Assembly: GCA_023663945.1 (NCBI GenBank)
Contig: JAMPGL010000002.1
Location: forward strand, 1-64,000
Direction of reading: 5' to 3'
Length of the DNA: 64,000 nucleotides
DNA from: Lachnospiraceae bacterium
GTDB lineage: Bacteria > Bacillota > Clostridia > Lachnospirales > Lachnospiraceae
Part shown: piece by piece, positions 1 through 8,498 of the stretch
How the letters are laid out: every line of letters begins with the position of its first letter
How positions within the stretch are numbered: position 1 is the stretch's first letter
Notes under the pieces: model-generated
Seen by the model: the letters and a program-made list of their open reading frames with translations, nothing else
What the model was told of the DNA's origin: nothing
The model's database searches: none
Program-made: the position numbers and the translations under genes

Positions 1-60
1 GCAAACAGCATTCAGGCAAAATTGAAGAGAGGTGATGTCTATAAGGTGTTAAGTATCTGA
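1..60 (+). CDS. C-terminal end of an ICE protein cut by the window edge
   Basis: Frame 1 is open from the first base to a TGA at 58-60 and encodes ANSIQAKLKRGDVYKVLSI. The peptide is basic and I do not recognise it. In related elements the gene before the Maff2 gene is often the VirD4-type coupling protein, but these 19 residues do not prove that. It could also be a chance open frame, although its end fits the start of the structured leader that follows. Confidence 0.35.
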   Translation, partial: ANSIQAKLKRGDVYKVLSI

Positions 61-353
61 GCAGGTACCCATGACAGGTGGAGCGGAATAAAATGCCTCA
101 CCTGTCTGCAAACAGATGAGGCGGTGTCCGTAAGGACAATTTAACCTTGTTCGGGAGCATCCACTTTGGAGTGGGCACTTTCCTACACCTAATATAACAT
201 ATGGCGTGGAAAAGTTCAATAATTTTAAATCTGCCTGATTTAAAAAGGCATAAAAAGTAAATATGGAACCCGAAAACATGCCGGACAAAAGCTCCGGCGC
301 ACACCTAAATCTTATGCGACGTCGCATAAGATTTTTTTATGGAGGAAAATAAA
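61..353 (+). promoter_or_regulatory. structured leader of the ICE transfer operon
   Basis: No convincing gene lies in this 293-bp gap. It can fold into several hairpins: 73-80 pairs with 99-106, but 96-105 can instead pair with 112-121, so the two are mutually exclusive. Further stems are 125-129/134-138 (loop GTAA), 161-165/170-174 and 280-285/293-298. The last structure is the perfect palindrome at 307-334 followed by T's. Alternative pairing followed by a terminator just before the first transfer gene is the layout of an attenuator; that role is inferred. The antisense open frames here are rejected as shadows. Confidence 0.45.
307..338 (+). terminator. perfect 28-bp palindrome plus T-run, possible attenuator
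   Basis: Positions 307-334 are a perfect inverted repeat centred on GACGTC, and 332-338 are all T. As RNA this is a strong intrinsic terminator; as DNA it contains the palindrome TTATGCGACGTCGCATAA, related to sites at 11135 and 26015. It lies 19 bp before the start codon of the first transfer gene, so it either ends upstream transcription or gates the transfer operon. Confidence 0.65.
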
Positions 354-572
354 ATGGAATTTTTTGAAACAGTATTAGATTTTGCATCATTAGCAGTAAC
401 GGCATTTGGCGGCGGAATCGCAATAAGCGGGATCATAAACATCGGCGAAGGAAAATCCCAGCAGAACGCAGGCAAGCAGGATGAAGGCATGAGCAAGCTG
501 GTAGGCGGAGGGGTAATCATTATAGTAGGACTTCTGCTGATTCCGCAGCTGTCCAGCCTAATCACTGTGTAG
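354..572 (+). CDS. Maff2-family small membrane protein (ICE transfer)
   Basis: A 72-residue protein with two hydrophobic stretches: a Gly-rich segment at about 10-30 (AFGGGIAISGIINIG) and a C-terminal helix (GGGVIIIVGLLLIPQLSSLI). This matches the Maff2 / CD1113-like proteins encoded just before the VirB6-like gene in Tn1549/CTn4-type elements. The size and two-helix layout resemble VirB2/TrbC pilins, so a pilin-like or channel role is plausible but inferred. An ATG lies in frame at 339; the ATG at 354 is preferred because GGAGG at 341-345 is correctly spaced from it. The next gene starts 17 bp downstream. Confidence 0.75.
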   Translation: MEFFETVLDFASLAVTAFGGGIAISGIINIGEGKSQQNAGKQDEGMSKLVGGGVIIIVGLLLIPQLSSLITV

Positions 573-589
573 AAATCGGGAGAAAAAAT

Positions 590-1540
590 ATGTTTATTAA
601 ACAAACTATAATGCTTTTTAGTGTCCCAGACTTTTTAAGCGGCGGAAGCGAATTTATTGATAATTTACTGCAAAAAATATGGATGAACCTGTATCAGGGA
701 TTGTATTGGTGTTCCGAAAAGCTTTTTAATAACATGATGAATGTTATGGACACCGGAATCGCCAATTCAAGAGAAACCCTTACGCAGACGCCCCGGCACT
801 GGAATACAGTTGCCTTTGCATTCATAAAGGGAGCGGCAGAAAACGCCGCAATTCCCATTGCGGGGTGCATCATCACCTTTGTATTTGCCTGGCAGGTGAT
901 CAGCATGGTGCAGGAGAGCAACCAGATGCACAATATCAAGCCGGAAACCATGCTCATTTTAATGCTTAAGCTTGGGATCTGCCTGCTGGTATGCAGCAAA
1001 TCCTTTGACATAGTATGCGGGCTGTTTGACCTGGGAAACTATGCGGCAAGGCACATCCCGGCTTTCGGGCTGGGAGCCTCCGGCAGTACCAGCTTTCAAG
1101 ATGTTTTAGCCTCAGAACTGGATGATTACAATTTTACGGTGGTCATGCAGATGCTTGTCAACCTGTTTCTGACGCTGATAGCGTTAGGACTCACTTATGC
1201 ACTGTCTGTCGCTATTTTTATCCGTGTCAATATGTGGTATCTGGAACTGCTGGTCTATGCATCGGCGGCGCCGATCCCCTTTGCAACCTTTATGAACAAG
1301 GAATGGGGACAGGTGGGAACCAATTACCTGCGCAAGATGCTTGCAATGTCATTTGAGGGATTCTTCATGCTTGTGGCGTTTGGCCTCTACACTGCTTTTG
1401 TATCTAAGGTAGTTAACAGCAGCAATGCTCCGGATCAATACCTTATGAGCATGATCACCACATGCGCCTGCGGATTCGGGCTTATCATGATACTCAACAA
1501 AGCCGGAAATATTTCCGCGTCCATATTTAATGCCCATTAA
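590..1540 (+). CDS. VirB6/TrbL-like polytopic conjugation protein (CD1112 family)
   Basis: This 316-residue protein has an N-terminal amphipathic part followed by about six hydrophobic segments (for example FIKGAAENAAIPIAGCIITF and LLVYASAAPIPFATFM). Its place between the Maff2 gene and VirB4, and its 'WYLELLVYASAAPIPFATFMN' type motif, fit the VirB6-like inner-membrane channel component of Gram-positive type IV secretion systems. GGGAGA precedes the ATG. The gene ends 19 bp before the VirB4 start, so the two are probably co-transcribed and made together as parts of the membrane channel. Confidence 0.8.
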   Translation: MFIKQTIMLFSVPDFLSGGSEFIDNLLQKIWMNLYQGLYWCSEKLFNNMMNVMDTGIANSRETLTQTPRHWNTVAFAFIKGAAENAAIPIAGCIITFVFAWQVISMVQESNQMHNIKPETMLILMLKLGICLLVCSKSFDIVCGLFDLGNYAARHIPAFGLGASGSTSFQDVLASELDDYNFTVVMQMLVNLFLTLIALGLTYALSVAIFIRVNMWYLELLVYASAAPIPFATFMNKEWGQVGTNYLRKMLAMSFEGFFMLVAFGLYTAFVSKVVNSSNAPDQYLMSMITTCACGFGLIMILNKAGNISASIFNAH

Positions 1541-1559
1541 CCAGCGGGAAGGAGGAAGC

Positions 1560-4451
1560 ATGGCATACGTAAACATGACCAAGGATTTTTCGGAAGTCCG
1601 AAAAACAATCTCAGGACTTGGACTGACCAAAAGGCAGCTTGCGGCATTTCTGCTGGCTGCCTTAACAGGGCTTCCGCTGTTTCTGGCAGTGAAGCCTTAT
1701 ATCGGAATGACCTATGCCGTCATTGTCATGGCGGCAGCGGCATTTCCAATCTGTTTTTTCATTTTATTTAAGAAAGACGGATTATATATGGAAGTACATG
1801 CCAAATACTGGCATGAAACCCATTTTATCCGGAACACGGACAGACCATACCAGACAGACAACCTGTATGACCTGATGCAGGAAAAGATAAGAATAAAGAA
1901 GGAGGTGGAAGCAATCGTGTTTAAAGGAAAAACGCCTGCAGAAATCGAAGCCATAAAAGCAGGCGGACAGATGCAGGAAGTAAAGCTTGGAAAACATAAA
2001 AAGATTTACGTTCCGCTTGTCGGAAAAATAGATAAACAGACCAAGAAAGAATTAGAAAAAATGGTTCGGAAATCCAAGATCAAAGGCGATATTCCTGAAT
2101 CGGCACAGGATACGATACCCTATAAGATCCCTTATCCGGATGGGATTTTTGAATCAGCAGAGGGGTACTATACGCAGACAATCGCATTTGACGACATTAC
2201 CTACCAGTTATTGGACAACGAGCCGAAAAACATGCTTTTTGAAAGGTGGTGCCGCCTGATCAATTATTTTGACCCGGACATCCATTTCCAGTGGAACTAT
2301 GGAAACATGGAAATTGACAAAGGGGAGTACGCAAAGGAATTTACCATAAACAAACAGAATGATTTTTTTAACGAAGTACGGAAGGAATACTCAGACATGC
2401 TGGTCAACCGGTTTGCCAGAGGAACCAACAACCTTAAGAAGGAACGCTACCTGACCTTTGGAATCCATGCGGCGGACTATAAAACGGCAAAGCTGAAGCT
2501 TGCCAAGATCAGCAAGCAGATAGAAAAGCACTTAAAGAAGATCGGAAGCCGCTGCCACGTTATGGACGGTTATGAAAGGCTGGAACTTTTATTCCGGATT
2601 TTTCATCCGGCAACCACGGAAAAACTGCTATGGAATTTTGACATGCCGGTAAATACCGGATTGTCCAGCAAGGATTTTGTGGCGCCAAGCAGTTTTTCTT
2701 TCAAGTCCAATCCGGAGCTCAACGCCTCCAAGTACTTCCGGTCGGGAGACCGGGTAGGAGCCGTATCCCATGTCAAGATTTTTGCAAGCGACATGGAGGA
2801 CCGGATCATCTCGGATATTCTGTCCATTGATTCCAACGTCTGGATTTCCATCCATTCGGACACCGTGCCGCGGGATAAAGCACTCCAGCTTGCCAAGGAA
2901 AACCTTACAAGCGTACAGGCAATGATCATCAATGAACAGAAATCCGCAGTGGCAAGCGGCTATGACATGGACATCCTTCCGCCGGAGCTGGAGACTTATC
3001 AGGAGGCAGGAGAGAAGCTGTATCATGACCTGCAAAGAAAGGATGAACAGCTGTTCAACACAACGATAACCATCGTCCAGACTGCCGCAACCCGGAAAGA
3101 GCTTGAAGACAATATTTTTGAGCTGAACGGCATCCTTGCGCCATACCAGTGCCGCCTGATCCGGCTGGACAACCGGCAGGAGCAGGGGTATATGTCATCG
3201 CTTCCCCTGGGGAACAACAGCATTGAGATCAAGCGGACGTTTACGACAACCGACCTTGCCATTTTCATTCCGTTTACCACCAAAGAGCTGTATACCACCA
3301 ACGGACAGTATTACGGAATGAACAGCTTAAGCAATAACGTGATCATGGTCAACAAAAAAGTCCTGGTCAACCCCAACAGCCTGGTCTTCGGGATGCCGGG
3401 ATTCGGAAAAACTTTTTTTGTGAAGCGCGAGATCCTGGATGTATTTTTAAAAACCAAGGACGACCAGCTCATCATTGACCCGGAAGGAGAGTACAAGTGG
3501 CTTGTGAAGCTCCTGAAAGGGCAGACCATAACCATATCCCTAAATTCCCCGGTACATATCAATCCCATGGAAATCAACTTAGAGGCGAAGAATGAGGATG
3601 ACCGGGATTATGACCCGGTTGCCGCCAAGTGCAATTTTATCGTATCCATGTGCGAGCTGATCCTCGGCAACAATGCGCACCTAGGGAAAAAGGAAGCGGC
3701 AGTCATTGACGATGCCTGCAAAAATGTATATTTCCGGTTTGCAGAGGATCCGCGCCCGGAGAACATGCCGGTCCTGGAAGACCTGTATAACGAACTGCGG
3801 AACATGAAAGGGGAAAAGCAGGCGATCGGGCTGGACCTGTCCATTGCCCTGGGAAGGTACGTCAGCGGGTCATTATCCTATTTTAACCACCGGAGCAACG
3901 TGGACATTAATTCCAGGCTGGTATGCTTTGACTTAAAGGACATGGACGCCAACCAGCGCGACCTAACCATGCTGATCATTCAGGAGACCATCTGGGACAG
4001 GGTAAAGGTAAACCGTGAGGGCAGAAGGTTTACCTGGGTAGATATTGATGAATTCCACCTTCTGCTCCGCAACCCGCTTACGGCGGCATATTCGGTAGAG
4101 ATATATAAGCGTTTCCGGAAGTGGGGCGGAATCATCTGCGGGATAACCCAGAACATCAAGGATCTTTTCCAGAGCCCGCAGATACAGAATATCCTTGATA
4201 CCACCAATTTTATCGCCATGCTCAACCAGAGCGGCGATGACGCCAAGCTTCTTGCGGAGCATCTCGACTTAAGCGAGGAAGAGGTCGGATATATTAAATC
4301 AGGGGAGCCCGGGAAGGGACTTTTGTGGGTGGAACAGACCAAGGTTCCCTTTGAAGACGACTTCCCGAAAAACACCATCTGCTACAAAGTAATGACTACC
4401 AAGCCGGGAGAACAGATCCAGAAGAAGAGCCGGAAAGAGCGGGCTTCATAG
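1560..4451 (+). CDS. PrgI-VirB4 fusion, conjugation ATPase (CD1110 family)
   Basis: A 963-residue protein. Residues 1 to about 115 form a PrgI-like membrane module with two adjacent hydrophobic helices (LAAFLLAALTGLPLFLAV and YAVIVMAAAAFPICFFILF). The rest is a VirB4/TraE-type ATPase with Walker A GMPGFGKT near residue 612, Walker B WVDIDEFHLLL near 825, and a conserved ITQN motif further on. VirB4 powers assembly and substrate transfer of the conjugation channel at the membrane. The ATG at 1560 follows GGAGGAAG directly. PrgI and VirB4 are commonly separate genes in related elements, so the single frame is notable; no stop or frameshift is visible at the join. Confidence 0.9.
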   Translation: MAYVNMTKDFSEVRKTISGLGLTKRQLAAFLLAALTGLPLFLAVKPYIGMTYAVIVMAAAAFPICFFILFKKDGLYMEVHAKYWHETHFIRNTDRPYQTDNLYDLMQEKIRIKKEVEAIVFKGKTPAEIEAIKAGGQMQEVKLGKHKKIYVPLVGKIDKQTKKELEKMVRKSKIKGDIPESAQDTIPYKIPYPDGIFESAEGYYTQTIAFDDITYQLLDNEPKNMLFERWCRLINYFDPDIHFQWNYGNMEIDKGEYAKEFTINKQNDFFNEVRKEYSDMLVNRFARGTNNLKKERYLTFGIHAADYKTAKLKLAKISKQIEKHLKKIGSRCHVMDGYERLELLFRIFHPATTEKLLWNFDMPVNTGLSSKDFVAPSSFSFKSNPELNASKYFRSGDRVGAVSHVKIFASDMEDRIISDILSIDSNVWISIHSDTVPRDKALQLAKENLTSVQAMIINEQKSAVASGYDMDILPPELETYQEAGEKLYHDLQRKDEQLFNTTITIVQTAATRKELEDNIFELNGILAPYQCRLIRLDNRQEQGYMSSLPLGNNSIEIKRTFTTTDLAIFIPFTTKELYTTNGQYYGMNSLSNNVIMVNKKVLVNPNSLVFGMPGFGKTFFVKREILDVFLKTKDDQLIIDPEGEYKWLVKLLKGQTITISLNSPVHINPMEINLEAKNEDDRDYDPVAAKCNFIVSMCELILGNNAHLGKKEAAVIDDACKNVYFRFAEDPRPENMPVLEDLYNELRNMKGEKQAIGLDLSIALGRYVSGSLSYFNHRSNVDINSRLVCFDLKDMDANQRDLTMLIIQETIWDRVKVNREGRRFTWVDIDEFHLLLRNPLTAAYSVEIYKRFRKWGGIICGITQNIKDLFQSPQIQNILDTTNFIAMLNQSGDDAKLLAEHLDLSEEEVGYIKSGEPGKGLLWVEQTKVPFEDDFPKNTICYKVMTTKPGEQIQKKSRKERAS

Positions 4452-4464
4452 ACAGGGAGGAAAC

Positions 4465-6693
4465 ATGAGCAGAGACAGGTTAACCCATTCCGGAGGCAGC
4501 CAGAACCTGCGGGAAAATAATGAGGGCGGAAGCCTGCCGCAGTTCCACATGGAAGGCGCGCCGCCTCCCATGCAGCCCTCCGGACAAAACCAGCAGCTGC
4601 GCGGCGGAACGGATGAGACCAATCTTTACCGAAGCGAAGACCATCATCATACCTACCAGAACCAGAGCCGGTCGTTCAATGAGCAGAGAGACGCCTACGC
4701 GGAACAGGCATTCAATGACTACATCCCGCCGGTTCCGGCAGGCAGATCCTATGACTGCCAGGCTGACCTTCCGCCGGCTGAAAATACGCAGGATTACCGC
4801 AGATATATCCCTGAAAGCCCCGGAACAGACTCCGCCTTTGCCACATCAGATTTTGACCTTGCCAATGCCGCGGAAAGCTGCCTGCCCAAAGACAGCGAAG
4901 CTTTTGGAAGCAGAACTGACCGGTTAGAGCAGAAAGCAGCAAAATCGGCAGGAAGAATTGGACGGATGGAAGCCCGGAGCCTGGATTACCGAAATTCCTA
5001 TAAGCCCTGGAAGCACAGGCTGATCATTGACAAGGAGCGGGGCAGGCGGTTTGAGCGGGAGGCATGGCACAAAAGGGAAGGGAAGGCTTTTGACCGGATC
5101 CATGTGGAAAAGACCACCAGAATTGCAGGAAGGTTAAAATTTCAAAGCGAAAAGATTGCCCTGACCGGAAGAGCACACAACCGTGACGTGCACAGGAGGG
5201 AAGCAAAAGCTGCCGGAAGACAGCAGCTCCGCAGGCAGATCTACGGGAGCCTGAGAGATGCGGCATCCGGAAGCGAATTTGGCGAAGACGAGCTCCCGGC
5301 AGAACTGCGGCGCAGGGCAAAGCGGACTGCCGGCACTTACAGGTTTTACCTGAAACGGAAATACCGGAAGCTGAAGCATGAGCTTGACGGGTACAGCCGA
5401 TTAAAATACGAGAGAACCCGGCTTGCCTCGTTAAGAGCCCAGAGAGAACGCCTTAATTACAAATCCGGAATTGAACTTCAAAAGAGAAAAGCAGAGGAAG
5501 CTGCCAGGCAGGGACTGATCAAGGAAAAACAGAAGCGCAGGATAAAAAAGGAGATGGTGCAGAGGTATAAGCGGGAACAAGGCAGTTTCATCACGCGGAC
5601 CAGCAACCAGCATAAGCTGAAAAAGACCGCCAAGAAGGAAAAACAGGCAGCAAAGAAGCGGACAAGGACGATGATCAGCTCCATCGCATCGCTGGTAATA
5701 TTCCTGCTCCTCGGCATTCTTGTCATCTTTACCTTCATGACGGTATTTTTAAGCATGGGAGGAGAATCCGTATCCAATACCGTAAGCCAGAATGAATATG
5801 AGGACATGACGGAAGTGACTGCATATTTCCGGGAGAAAGAAGCGGAACTGGAAGAATACATAAAACCGGAGAATCTGGAACCGACCATACTGGAAGAATA
5901 TCCGGAAATCTTTGAATTTATCTATGACATGGATGAGATCAGCTTTGACGCCAATACCCTGGTAGCATATCTTTCCGCAAAATATAATGAATTTAACCTT
6001 GATATGGCACGGGCTGACCTGGACGAAATTTTTGAGCTGTATTATACGCTGGAATGGGAGGTCAGGGAAGAATACCGAATGCTTCCCGACTATTCCCAAG
6101 CACCGGATCCGGATACCGGTGAATATCCGCTGGTGAATACCCTGGTGCAGATCTGCTACGTCACTTTGAAAAAGGCAGATTTCTATGAACTGCTGCAGGA
6201 AAGGATTGAAGACGCAGCCAAGCAGAACCAGATGGACGGATTTTATCTTGCCGGGAACGGGCAGCAGGTCTACGGACCGGTCATGAATGCGGACTGGCGG
6301 AATAAAATCAGCAGCAATTACGGATGGCGCATCCATCCGATTACCGGAAAACGGACATTCCATGACGGCGTTGACATAGCCGTTCCTGTGGGAACGCCGT
6401 TATATTCTGCTGTCAAAGGGACGGTAGTAAAGTCATATTACAGTGATTCCGGCGGAAACATGGTCATTGTTGAAAATGATTCCGGATGGCGGGTCACATT
6501 TATGCATATGGACAGCAGAACCGTAAGCGCCGGAGACCGCATTGAGCAGGGGCAGATGGTAGGATACAGCGGCAACACGGGAAACTCCACGGGACCGCAC
6601 CTTCACATCCAAGTCCACGATGCGGAAGACCAGCCGGTAAACCCGGTATTTATCATTCCGTTTTCCACAGCGGAAGCATCAGAGACATTTTAG
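4465..6693 (+). CDS. membrane-anchored M23 peptidoglycan hydrolase (CD1108-like)
   Basis: 742 residues. The first ~150 are disordered and polar, and ~160-400 are strongly basic and coiled-coil rich (many Lys/Arg). One transmembrane helix lies near 402-427 (SSIASLVIFLLLGILVIFTF). A C-terminal M23 metallopeptidase domain (about 612-725) shows the zinc ligands HxxxD in FHDGVD (about 633-637) and HLH (about 712-714). By position it is the wall-opening enzyme of the transfer apparatus (VirB1-like role), with the peptidase outside the cell. Equivalent proteins in related elements often carry NlpC/P60 or CHAP instead, so the catalytic domain has been swapped. GGAGG precedes the ATG. Confidence 0.85.
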   Translation: MSRDRLTHSGGSQNLRENNEGGSLPQFHMEGAPPPMQPSGQNQQLRGGTDETNLYRSEDHHHTYQNQSRSFNEQRDAYAEQAFNDYIPPVPAGRSYDCQADLPPAENTQDYRRYIPESPGTDSAFATSDFDLANAAESCLPKDSEAFGSRTDRLEQKAAKSAGRIGRMEARSLDYRNSYKPWKHRLIIDKERGRRFEREAWHKREGKAFDRIHVEKTTRIAGRLKFQSEKIALTGRAHNRDVHRREAKAAGRQQLRRQIYGSLRDAASGSEFGEDELPAELRRRAKRTAGTYRFYLKRKYRKLKHELDGYSRLKYERTRLASLRAQRERLNYKSGIELQKRKAEEAARQGLIKEKQKRRIKKEMVQRYKREQGSFITRTSNQHKLKKTAKKEKQAAKKRTRTMISSIASLVIFLLLGILVIFTFMTVFLSMGGESVSNTVSQNEYEDMTEVTAYFREKEAELEEYIKPENLEPTILEEYPEIFEFIYDMDEISFDANTLVAYLSAKYNEFNLDMARADLDEIFELYYTLEWEVREEYRMLPDYSQAPDPDTGEYPLVNTLVQICYVTLKKADFYELLQERIEDAAKQNQMDGFYLAGNGQQVYGPVMNADWRNKISSNYGWRIHPITGKRTFHDGVDIAVPVGTPLYSAVKGTVVKSYYSDSGGNMVIVENDSGWRVTFMHMDSRTVSAGDRIEQGQMVGYSGNTGNSTGPHLHIQVHDAEDQPVNPVFIIPFSTAEASETF

Positions 6694-6705
6694 AAAGGAG
6701 CAAAA

Positions 6706-7002
6706 ATGAAAAGTCTTGAAAAACTAGAGGCAATGGCAGAGAAGAAGCGTGCCGGAATAAAAGCAAAGCAGGAAGCCCTTAAAAAGGAGACGGATGCCTT
6801 GAAAGACATTGAGGCAGAAATCGATGCCCTGAAGGGGGAAGCGTTCCGGAAGGACATCAATAAGCTAAACCTGACCAGTGAGGAGTTTGAAAATTTCAGA
6901 CAGGTTGTATTATCCAGCAAAAGCAGCCTGCTTGAAGTCATAAGCCTTATGTCAGAGGAAAAAAGAAAGCAGGAGGAAGGAGCGAAACCGGCGTATGAGT
7001 AA
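6706..7002 (+). CDS. DUF4315 family coiled-coil protein (ICE)
   Basis: A 98-residue, almost entirely helical and charged protein with heptad-like spacing (LEKLEAMAEKKRAGIKAKQ) matching DUF4315, a family found almost only in conjugative elements between the cell-wall hydrolase and DUF4366 genes. AAAGGAG is well placed before the ATG. It overlaps the next gene by 8 bp. Function is unknown; as a soluble coiled coil in the transfer operon it may be an assembly or processing factor (inference). Confidence 0.8.
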   Translation: MKSLEKLEAMAEKKRAGIKAKQEALKKETDALKDIEAEIDALKGEAFRKDINKLNLTSEEFENFRQVVLSSKSSLLEVISLMSEEKRKQEEGAKPAYE

Positions 7003-8488
7003 GAGGCAGAAGGAAATCTTTTTATTGACAGCGCTGACGCTCTTTTTTCTTGTTATCCTTATAACAGGGATTGTGTATCTGAATTATGCTGCGCCGCGTG
7101 TCAAGGGCACCGAAGAGCCAGATGCGGAAGCCGGAGATGAGCTTGCGGTGCTTTTAAGCGATGCAGGCGCGGCCATAAGAAACACCGCGCCTGAAGAACC
7201 GGAGGCTTTCAGGCAGGCATCTGAGGAATCTGAAAGCCAAAGTGATGCGCATACAAACAAAGAAGCGGTTCCGGACGGCAAAAAAGCAGATGCGCTTACC
7301 GACCAGAAAGTAAGACTGAAAGATGTTTATTCGGTGAAGGGCGAAGACATCTTTTTTCGATGCTTTGATCCGGAAGCGGAAGCATATGCGTGGGAGTATT
7401 ACGATACATCAGCAGAAAAATGGGTTACTGCACCAGACTCTTCGGTCTCCCTGCGTCCGGACGAGCTTGGAAGGACAGTTTCCATGTTCCAGCTTCAGAA
7501 GAATGAAGCCGATAATGAGACCATGGCAAGGTGCACATTAAAATTCAACGGAAAGGAGGCAGAAGTGCAGACGGCATCACTTTATCTCATAGATAATATT
7601 GAGAAGATCGCTGTTAAAGATTTGGAGACGGATGCAAACAGATACCTTGGAGCAGATGAACTTCCGGTGACGGTTTTTTACAAAGACGGAAGAGAAGAAG
7701 AGCTGACAGGACTGGCAGGCATGTATTTTGTTGCCACGGAGGAAAACACAGATTATGATCTGACCGTATCCGGGAACCGGATTGAGACAACCACCATAGT
7801 CCGGACGGAATGTGAATATTACAACACCGGAACAGACAGCCGGGAAGTGCTTGTGCGCTGCCGGACAGCCGGGCAGGAAGCTGTCGAAACCATATGCCGC
7901 ATTACCGGAAAGGATACAAAACCGCCTGAGATAAAAGAAGTCACGACCAGCCCTTTTGAGGTCAGCGGCATTGACCAGCCGGTAGACATGACAATCACCA
8001 TAACAGCGGAGGATGAGACGACTCCCTATCCGGAGCTGGAATATGCATTCCTGTATTCTGACCAGGAACCAGCCGAAGCCGACTGGCAAAAAAATCCGTC
8101 TTTTGATGCCAGCATTGAAAGAAACGGAACTTATCTGGCATACGCCCGCGACCAGTCCGGGAACGTTGGAAAACTGGAAAAGGAGATTATCACAGTTGAC
8201 ACAAAGGCGCCGGTGATCTCGGAAGTAACTTTATCAGAGGAAGCGTGGTGCCAGTGCTTAACAATCCTTGTAACAGCCAGAGATGCCGGAGAGATCAGCT
8301 ACAGCTATGAAAACAGGACGGCAGGGATAAATTCAGGCTGGCTTACTTACAATGAATACACGATAGATACCAACGGGAGCTGGATTATCAAAGCCAGAGA
8401 TGCAGCAGGAAATACTGCGGAGACAGAAATCACCATATCAAATATTGACAAGGAAGCGCCGGTGATACAAAGAATCAGCGCAAAATAA
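6995..8488 (+). CDS. membrane-anchored surface protein with Ig-like repeats
   Basis: A 497-residue protein with a signal-anchor helix at about 8-30 (LLTALTLFFLVILITGIVYL), an acidic linker, and several beta-rich modules. The last two end in the related phrases NGTYLAYARDQSGNVG and NGSWIIKARDAAGNTAE, typical of Ig/Fn3-like bacterial surface repeats. The chain should therefore sit outside the membrane. It starts the set of exported ICE proteins and overlaps DUF4315 by 8 bp. It could be an adhesin or a scaffold of the mating apparatus; nothing visible decides between these. No LPxTG or other sorting signal is present at the C-terminus. Confidence 0.65.
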   Translation: MSKRQKEIFLLTALTLFFLVILITGIVYLNYAAPRVKGTEEPDAEAGDELAVLLSDAGAAIRNTAPEEPEAFRQASEESESQSDAHTNKEAVPDGKKADALTDQKVRLKDVYSVKGEDIFFRCFDPEAEAYAWEYYDTSAEKWVTAPDSSVSLRPDELGRTVSMFQLQKNEADNETMARCTLKFNGKEAEVQTASLYLIDNIEKIAVKDLETDANRYLGADELPVTVFYKDGREEELTGLAGMYFVATEENTDYDLTVSGNRIETTTIVRTECEYYNTGTDSREVLVRCRTAGQEAVETICRITGKDTKPPEIKEVTTSPFEVSGIDQPVDMTITITAEDETTPYPELEYAFLYSDQEPAEADWQKNPSFDASIERNGTYLAYARDQSGNVGKLEKEIITVDTKAPVISEVTLSEEAWCQCLTILVTARDAGEISYSYENRTAGINSGWLTYNEYTIDTNGSWIIKARDAAGNTAETEITISNIDKEAPVIQRISAK

Positions 8489-8498
8489 AGGAGACAAA

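Noticed and set aside
49..327. Minus-strand frames across the ICE leader
   Set aside because: Composition is Cys/Arg-rich and the frames cover the hairpins and the terminator; no start signal.
4520..4927. Second + strand frame inside the M23 protein gene
   Set aside because: It overlaps the disordered N-terminal coding part, is rich in Arg/Pro and lacks a ribosome site.
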